64,000 bases of DNA, taken from Ailanthus altissimus (Eukaryota > Streptophyta > Magnoliopsida > Sapindales > Simaroubaceae). The notes beneath the pieces are model-generated. The model did not search any database and was not told where the DNA came from. It saw nothing but the letters and a program-made list of their open reading frames with translations. Below, piece after piece: positions 62,479 through 64,000 of this stretch. The translations under genes were made by a program, and so were the position numbers. Location: NCBI GenBank assembly GCA_946807835.1, contig OX327693.1:11115501-11179500 (forward strand). The letters run 5' to 3'. Within the stretch, counting starts at the first letter, position 1; each line of letters opens with the position of its first letter.

Positions 62479-62759
62479 CTCTTTAAAGTTCATAAAATTT
62501 CTTCATTAATGGATATAATGTAAAATGTAAATGGATAGATTTACAAAGTGCTTGCTGCACAAGTAGACATGAGCAAAAACAATTGATGAAATAAAAAGTG
62601 TGATGAAGAAATTATTTTATTTTTTATTGGTTGTATTAGTGTGTATTTTGTTATCCTGTAAGATGTAATAAAAAGAAAAGCTACATGTAGCCTAGACATT
62701 ATAATACATGAAAGATGTAAGATGCAACAATGTAAGAACTTAGTTTCCAACTTAGAAAA

Positions 62760-63175
62760 AATGACTATAAACCAAAGCTAGCATCAAATTATAAACCAAA
62801 GTAGCATCAATCTTATAAAATATGCTTATAAACCAAAGGTTATAAACTAAACCACTACCATTCTTACAAAAAAAAATGCTTATAATCCAAAGCAGCATCA
62901 GATTATAAACTGAAGCAGTATATCAGTCTTACAAAAAATGCTTATAAACCAAAGCAGCATTAAACTTATAAAAACAAATGCTTCCAAAGCAACATCCCAT
63001 TGCATGTTACACAAAAATAATTTAATCAAAGTAGGCCATTTAGAAGTTATAAGCACCACTATTGTAACAAAAAATTTAAACCAGCACATTCTAAGCTTAT
63101 AAACCAAAGCAGACATGCCATCGTTGTGAGAAGAAGTTATGAAATACTCAAAAATTATATCTTAAAAAACTTATA
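62760..63175. repeat. diverged tandem repeat, ATGCTTATAAACCAAAGCAGCAT-like unit
   Basis: At least seven diverged units, each with TTATAAACCAAAGCAGCAT-like sequence alternating with TTATAAAA/CTTACAAA runs, at spacings of about 30 to 70 bp. It lies about 500 bp from the MULE fragment, and could be a terminal region of that element. Confidence 0.6.
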
Positions 63176-63669
63176 AATCAAAGAAGGCACCATCACTATC
63201 TCTGTTATTTTCTAGTTCTGGTAAACTTCATTTCTGTGTATTTAACAATATTTGATTGGCTTCATTTCTAATTTAAATGAATTTATAACATTCTTAGGAA
63301 CAAGATATATTGATCCTCTTCCTTGCATAAAAGCTAATGCAGATCCCTGGTCACTACTTGACAGAACCTGCAATATAAGCAAAAGTGTATGGGATAATGT
63401 ATTGCATCTATAATTTTAAACAAATCAAATAAGGCCATTTCACTTACACCAAATTGCAAATTCCTTGCTTTGTGTTATGATGAGCTCTTCTTACCAAAAT
63501 CAATCTCGTGCAATTTAAAATTGTAGCACCAATCAACAAACAATAAAAAAATATATACAAGCAAACCATATGTGTTGAAATTATTGCAACCACTTACAGA
63601 GATATTACTTTTGTCCTTTAGTGCACATGTTCTTGAGTTATGACAAATTTTTTACATATTCCATATATT

Positions 63670-64000
63670 ACAACAAAAGATCTCTTGTGCTTGTCAGGTT
63701 CAATTGGCTCTCTTCTTCTTGCTACTTTAGGTCTTCCAACAGATCTTCTAGTTTGTAGGGGTCTAATATGGGTAAGTTGACATCATCTTATGCACACTTA
63801 TTTGGAATTGACCTAATTATTCCTTCATAAGTACTTAGGAAAGCACTTTTACAAAGTAGTTTATTTCTATACATTGTTGGGTCACTCTTTGAATACACTA
63901 TCACTCACATTGCATATTTGCATGGTAAACGAATTAATGTCCATGCAAAGCATTCACATGTCGTTGCATCATGTCAACCATGTAAGCCATCTCAGGATCT
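63670..64000 (-). pseudogene. MULE (MuDR-type) transposase C-terminus, truncated by window edge
   Basis: Minus-sense reading shows a SWIM zinc-finger region: a C-E-C-F-A-W-T-L-I-R-L-P-C-K-Y-A run near 63895-63945. The last histidine position reads Y (K-Y instead of x-H), and a stop follows. Near 63710-63760 a basic R-R-S-V-G-R-P-K-V-A-R-R-R-E-P tail resembles that of plant MULE transposases. The rest lies beyond 64000. Confidence 0.65.

Overview
The window reads as nuclear DNA of a flowering plant, most likely a eudicot. It is AT-rich, has GT-AG introns, holds parts of three plant genes and is otherwise packed with plant transposable elements: Ty1/copia, a Ty3/gypsy-like solo LTR, an L1-type LINE, hAT and MULE transposons, MITEs and an endogenous pararetrovirus. 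I cannot name the species from sequence alone.

Host genes. (1) 6060-8314 (+) carries the last four exons of phytoene desaturase (PDS), the plastid carotenoid enzyme. Its 5' exons are not in the window, and the space to their left is filled by nested copia elements. (2) 11994-12194 (+) is a short intronless ORF of the DEVIL/ROTUNDIFOLIA (DVL/RTFL) micropeptide family. (3) 44705-52254 (+) is a complete ten-exon gene for a chloroplast-type S1-domain RNA-binding protein resembling Arabidopsis SRRP1; its exons join into 380 codons plus a stop.

Repeat layout. 1-5849: a plus-strand copia nested in a minus-strand copia, next to PDS. 8664-9022: hAT-type MITE. About 13.7-17.5 kb: two inverted copies of a long LTR-like repeat (family A) around a copia RT/RNase H fragment. 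17479-18809: first copy of a 1.3-1.4 kb dispersed LTR-like repeat (family B). 18810-22660: broken minus-strand Caulimoviridae-type pararetrovirus. 27137-29333: solo LTR with perfect 5-bp target duplications. About 31930-44270: minus-strand LINE interrupted by two family B copies and one family A copy, with a four-unit tandem array of about 537 bp across the LINE/A/B junctions. 52696-58235: hAT transposase in two oppositely oriented halves, separated by MITE ends, a copia fragment and a family B copy. 58.2-59.4 kb: MITE end and AT-rich minisatellite. 63.67-64 kb: MULE transposase C-terminus at the edge.

The most interesting structure is the layering. Target-site duplications order several events, and in the hAT case they show that an inversion split one transposon after a MITE had inserted into it. 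I found no CRISPR array, rRNA, tRNA or operon. All calls come from manual reading; no alignment or database search was run.
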